NCBI RefSeq assembly: GCF_010501075.1
Contig: NZ_QVMN01000003.1
Location: forward strand, 262,292 to 326,291
Length of the DNA: 64,000 bases
Direction: 5' to 3'
From: Dysgonomonas sp. 25
Lineage (GTDB): Bacteria; Bacteroidota; Bacteroidia; Bacteroidales; Dysgonomonadaceae
Numbering within the stretch: position 1 is the first letter of the stretch; every line of letters starts with the position of its first letter. Of this stretch, positions 60,745 through 64,000 are shown one piece after another. The notes under the pieces are model-generated. The model ran no database searches and was not told the origin of the DNA. It saw only the letters and a list, made by a program, of their open reading frames with translations. A program made the position numbers and the translations under genes.

Positions 60745-62496
60745 TTAAGAAAGTTCCAGTCCGAATTCATCCTTTAGCAAAGACAAGGCATTGTTCTCTT
60801 CAGCCATTAATTTGAATTTCTCCTGTGGTGTGAAAGCCAGCTTCTTTTCGTTGTCTTCGCTGACTCTTATCTGCATTTGTATGTTCGTATTGCGTAGCTT
60901 ATGTCTCAGGTTCGATAATATATCCACACCATGATCGACTAATCGTTGCTCCTGCATAGGGTTGTTCACCACTACTTCGAATGTTGTATTATTCAGCAAG
61001 GCAGGCAAGCAATTGAGCATGGTATTTTTGAGGTGATGCTCCTCTGTCAAAGCTTCGGCAAAAGCTTTCCATTCATTGATGAGCTGGATAGGAGTGAACG
61101 TTTCATTCATGGCTTCCACCTGTACGTAGACCTCTTCTTTTTCCTCTTTATTGCCATTGGTAATAGCAGAAAGGGATACACCCCCTAAACCATTTGTTCC
61201 GCCCAAAGCAGGAGCTTTCGGTTTATTCGTCGTCGAACCCGGGCGAGGTGCTATGTTGGGTGCTGTTACCGTTCTGGGTGCGGGTGGAGTGTTTGCAGGA
61301 GATGTAGGCTGATTGCTTGCAGCCTGTGCGGGTGCAGCAGAAGCAACCGGATTAAGCGGAGCTATCTCCCGCTTTTTTTTTTGATCCTCACCTGCTGTCT
61401 GAGGCAAAGATAATTGGCATAACATTATCAGCGTTAAATCGATGAGGAGCCGCTTATTTTTGCTTGCCCTGTATTTCAGGTCTGCGTCATTGACTAACTC
61501 TATTGCTTTGTATAGAAATTCATTGCTGCACTTGGCGGCCATGTCCACATAGCGCTGTCGCATCGATGCCCCTACTTCGAACATCACGGCTGTGCGTGGA
61601 TCTTTGCATAAAAGCAGGTCGCGGAAGTGCGACGCCAGTCCGGTAATAATATTGTGTCCGTCAAAGCCTTTAGCCAGTATCTCGTTCATTACAAGAAGGC
61701 TATCCGTTACATTCCCTGTCAGGATATAATCCGTCAGGCGGAAATAATATTCGTAATCGAGCACGTTGAGGTTTTCGATAACGGCTTTGTATGTTACATT
61801 TCCTCCTGTGAAGCTGACTGCCTGGTCGAAGATGGACAAGGCATCCCGCATTCCTCCGTCAGCCTTTTGGGCAAGAACATTGAGCGCTTCGGGTTCGGTA
61901 GTGACACCTTCCTGTTGCGCAACATATTCGAGGTGGTCTACTATGTCTTTTATCGTGATGCGGCTGAAATCGTATATCTGGCATCGCGAGAGGATAGTAG
62001 GCAATATCTTATGCTTCTCGGTGGTGGCGAGGATAAAAATGGCATGCTTAGGGGGCTCTTCCAATGTTTTGAGAAAAGCATTGAAGGCCGCCTGCGAAAG
62101 CATATGCACCTCGTCGATGATATATACCTTGTATCGTCCTATTTGTGGCGGGATACGTACCTGATCGATAAGTGAGCGGATATCCTCTACCGAGTTGTTG
62201 GAGGCGGCATCCAGCTCGTGAATGTTATACGAGCGGTTCTCATTGAATGCTACGCACGATTCGCACTGGTTGCAGGCTTCACCCTCGGCAGTAGGAGTGA
62301 GGCAATTAATTGTTTTGGCAAAGATGCGGGCACAAGTCGTTTTTCCTACTCCACGCGGGCCACAGAACAAATAAGCATGTGCCAGTTTGTTCGAAGCTAT
62401 CGCATTCAGCAGGGTAGTGGTCAGTGCACGCTGCCCTATCACCGAACGAAAGGTCGATGGGCGGTATTTACGAGCCGAAACAATATAATTTTCCAT
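60745..62496 (-). CDS. dnaX: DNA polymerase III subunit gamma/tau
   Basis: A 583-aa clamp-loader ATPase. Walker A is GPRGVGKTTC, the zinc site is CLTPTAEGEACNQCESC, Walker B is DEVHM and sensor 1 lies near ILATTEKHK. The Pro/Ala/Thr linker at about 375-440 and the C-terminal tau part follow. I start at MENYIVSARKYRPSTF (62496); an ATG 12 bases upstream is possible. Poly-Lys codons at the KKKREI site (KKKR near residue 378) sit where slippage makes gamma in some species; that is only a suggestion. It is convergent with nothing and ends 70 bases before the riboswitch. Confidence 0.96.
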   Translation of the reverse strand: MENYIVSARKYRPSTFRSVIGQRALTTTLLNAIASNKLAHAYLFCGPRGVGKTTCARIFAKTINCLTPTAEGEACNQCESCVAFNENRSYNIHELDAASNNSVEDIRSLIDQVRIPPQIGRYKVYIIDEVHMLSQAAFNAFLKTLEEPPKHAIFILATTEKHKILPTILSRCQIYDFSRITIKDIVDHLEYVAQQEGVTTEPEALNVLAQKADGGMRDALSIFDQAVSFTGGNVTYKAVIENLNVLDYEYYFRLTDYILTGNVTDSLLVMNEILAKGFDGHNIITGLASHFRDLLLCKDPRTAVMFEVGASMRQRYVDMAAKCSNEFLYKAIELVNDADLKYRASKNKRLLIDLTLIMLCQLSLPQTAGEDQKKKREIAPLNPVASAAPAQAASNQPTSPANTPPAPRTVTAPNIAPRPGSTTNKPKAPALGGTNGLGGVSLSAITNGNKEEKEEVYVQVEAMNETFTPIQLINEWKAFAEALTEEHHLKNTMLNCLPALLNNTTFEVVVNNPMQEQRLVDHGVDILSNLRHKLRNTNIQMQIRVSEDNEKKLAFTPQEKFKLMAEENNALSLLKDEFGLELS

Positions 62497-62588
62497 AGGC
62501 GAAAACAAAGATAACTAAAATACTTTGTCGGTGAAAGAGGGTGAATCTTAAAAAGTGAGAAAGATATACAAGGCTGTCCGATTATTCT

Positions 62589-62596
62589 TACCTTTG
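62589..62596 (+). promoter_or_regulatory. -7 element of rnpB
   Basis: TACCTTTG, exact TAnnTTTG, 12 bases before the predicted 5' end of the RNase P RNA. Confidence 0.6.
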
Positions 62597-62608
62597 TGGC
62601 AATAAATG

Positions 62609-62964
62609 CAGTAGGCCGGTTTGTCGCTTGCCTCTCGGGGTAAGAGGAAAGTCCGGGCAACACAGAGCATCGCATTTCCTAACGGGAAGCTATCCGCGAG
62701 GGTAGAGTTGAAGGTAACAGAAAATAACCGCCTTGCCATTGGCAGGGTAAGGGTGAAAAGGCGGGGTAAGAGCCCACCGGTCTGCATAGCAATATGCGGA
62801 GCCGTACTACTTGCGAGTTGCAAGACCATGTATACCGGCGCATGTAGGGCTGCTCGTCCGATGCCGGGGGGTAGGTCGCTCGAGCTTACCGGTGACGGTA
62901 AGTTTAGATAAATGACAGACACTCCATCTTTTTGGAGCACAGAACCCGGCTTACAGGCTTACTG
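62609..62964 (+). ncRNA. rnpB: RNase P RNA (type A)
   Basis: The catalytic RNA that matures tRNA 5' ends. P1 is CAGTAGGCC (62609-62617) with GGCTTACTG (62956-62964). Conserved regions: GAGGAAAGTCCGGGC near 62644 (P4 and CR-I), ACAGAAAATAACCGCC near 62718, GGGTAAGGGTGAAAAGGCGG, GGTAAGAGCCCACCGG, and AGATAAATGACAGAC with ACAGAACCCGGCTTACAGG at the 3' end. Exact ends are from helix P1 and could shift by a few bases. Confidence 0.96.
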
Positions 62965-62987
62965 TTTTATTTTTCAAAAAAGAAGAA

Positions 62988-63012
62988 AGCCCCGGAATGG
63001 ATGTCCGAGGCT
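62988..63012 (+). terminator. Terminator behind rnpB
   Basis: AGCCCCGGA and TCCGAGGCT form a stem with one mismatch, followed by ATTTTTATT; it also lies close to the stop of the leftward lipoprotein gene. Confidence 0.7.
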
Positions 63013-63038
63013 ATTTTTATTGATTTCAGCGGAGTATA

Positions 63039-63962
63039 TTATTTCTTTCTTATGTATTTGAAAGTAATGCCGCTGTATGGGATGCTGGAAATAGGCTGTA
63101 TATGTTCCGGAAAACCGTATTCGTCATATGTGATTTCATATTCCTTCCGGTGATATCTTCCCCAAGGATCTGTAAATGACACTGCTGTCATAACGCCATC
63201 GCCTTTATTCGCCATTGTTTTCAGGTGGGCTGCTCTTGGCATGAATTCTTCGAACAAGAGGAATAGTACCCAGCTCGGAGTTTCTACATTGCGGAAAATA
63301 CCAAGTCCTTCACTATCATATTCTGTCTGAAGATCATTGTGCCCTTCGCGAGAAAAGGTACTCAATGGATCAAGTAATCTTCCGGCAGCATCGTAGGTAT
63401 AATCCACACTTCTATACACAGGGCCTGCTCTTGTGACATCTATTTTCGAAACCCATCCGTTGGCATTCAGTGTTATCGTATAATCCATTGGAGTTGCTGT
63501 CTCCACCGTTCCATCTTCGTTGTAATGAATCTCTTGATCCCAGCGAATAGTATTGCCTTCTTGGTGTAGAGGATACCCTTTTCTTGATGATGTCCTATCA
63601 CCATGCATCATTTTTTCGGAGATGGATGTAACAGTTCCGGCTTCGTTGTAATTAACCGAAAAGATGTAAACAAGGTCGGATGACTCAGATATACTTTCTT
63701 CTTTTACCGAAGCCAGACGATTCTGGTCGTCATAGGTGAAAGTATAATTCGCATTGCAAGCGAATCCTAAGAAGTCACCGAGTCTTCCTTTCATTTCGCT
63801 TGGCAAGAAGTCGTCTGCTGTTGCTGCAGGGAGTTCTGTTGATTCTTCGCCGCCACTTCCTTTGGGGCTGTTGTCATTGTTATCGTCGTCGCTACTACAA
63901 GATACTAATATGAGCGGGAGACAGATAAGTAAAGTTTGTATTACTGATTTAAATGTTCTCAT
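63039..63962 (-). CDS. DUF4595-type lipoprotein with YD-like repeats
   Basis: A 307-aa lipoprotein (lipobox LILVSCSS) with an acidic spacer and repeated strands of the YD/RHS-like kind: YTFTYDDQNRLASVKEES, DYTITLNANGWVSKIDVT, VDYTYDAAGRLLDPLS, EYEITYDEYGFPEHIQP. This is the pattern of DUF4595 proteins, which are surface or periplasmic lipoproteins of unknown role in Bacteroidales. It is a single gene whose ATG is close to the right edge. Confidence 0.75.
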   Translation of the reverse strand: MRTFKSVIQTLLICLPLILVSCSSDDDNNDNSPKGSGGEESTELPAATADDFLPSEMKGRLGDFLGFACNANYTFTYDDQNRLASVKEESISESSDLVYIFSVNYNEAGTVTSISEKMMHGDRTSSRKGYPLHQEGNTIRWDQEIHYNEDGTVETATPMDYTITLNANGWVSKIDVTRAGPVYRSVDYTYDAAGRLLDPLSTFSREGHNDLQTEYDSEGLGIFRNVETPSWVLFLLFEEFMPRAAHLKTMANKGDGVMTAVSFTDPWGRYHRKEYEITYDEYGFPEHIQPISSIPYSGITFKYIRKK

Positions 63963-64000
63963 AACTTCTTTTTAATTTGTGTATTATTTAATATATTATC

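Overview
The window reads as a chromosomal segment of a Bacteroidales bacterium. Support comes from the promoter style (TTTG about 19-20 bp before TAnnTTTG), the near absence of Shine-Dalgarno sequences, and family content: DUF3244, DUF4292, DUF4595, DUF5074/BtuG-like and DUF6242-type lipoproteins, a dimeric-type GlyRS, and BamA followed by two OmpH/Skp genes. The genus cannot be fixed from the sequence alone. A Dysgonomonas or Parabacteroides relative is plausible, but that is inference.

Positions 1 to about 25,690 look like an AT-rich integrative element inserted at the 3' end of a tRNA-Val(UAC) gene (25,695-25,772, minus). A 420-aa tyrosine integrase and GTAAAC arm-type repeats lie beside the tRNA; the other end of the element is outside the window. 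From left to right the element carries: a C39-peptidase ABC exporter with its HlyD adaptor; a RuvC-like resolvase and two small genes; a structured intergenic stretch with a terminator; a leftward VgrG cassette (VgrG, an 855-aa metzincin-like protein, two paralogous exported proteins that are immunity candidates, and a DUF4280 PAAR-like protein); a DUF3244 protein with a TPR/HTH membrane regulator; a RepL-like replication protein; and a protein resembling phage small terminase. Then comes a 1.07-kb non-coding block with a good promoter and at least seven possible RNA helices, and a rightward run of small unknown genes. Eight intergenic copies of a 12-base motif, AACCCGACCAAA, lie in that run, most of them touching the next start codon. 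The run ends with an orphan NPPY-type DNA methyltransferase, small element genes, an HTH protein coupled to an XerC/D-like recombinase, and the tRNA-proximal integrase.

From 25.7 kb to the right end is core genome. Region 25.9-32.1 kb is a compact operon: dut, a TPR lipoprotein, a DUF4292 lipoprotein, an EnvC-like LytM protein, a duplicated FdtA-type sugar ketoisomerase and a FemAB/GNAT transferase. Two very large paralogous lipoproteins (32.2-37.5 kb) follow, then rlmB, a TonB-C-like protein, ridA and ribD. Next is an envelope block: a DUF6242 lipoprotein, a beta-barrel protein, uppS, bamA and two skp/ompH genes. After fhs come a DUF1460 amidase-like protein, a CPBP protease, an undecaprenyl-phosphate sugar transferase and a TPR/PD40 protein. 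Then come a DUF151-UVR nuclease-like protein, a HAD phosphatase, glyS, an FKBP lipoprotein and ribH.

The last 6 kb holds tRNA-Tyr and tRNA-Gly. A duplicated 22-bp tRNA-Gly 3' end and a broken integrase start mark the scar of a lost element. A BtuG-like beta-propeller lipoprotein sits behind a cobalamin riboswitch, followed by dnaX, the RNase P RNA gene and a DUF4595-type lipoprotein.

The strongest leads are the motif-punctuated gene array with the neighbouring structured RNA, the VgrG/metalloprotease/double-immunity cassette, the satellite-like combination of RepL, terS-like gene and integrase, and the decayed att site at tRNA-Gly.
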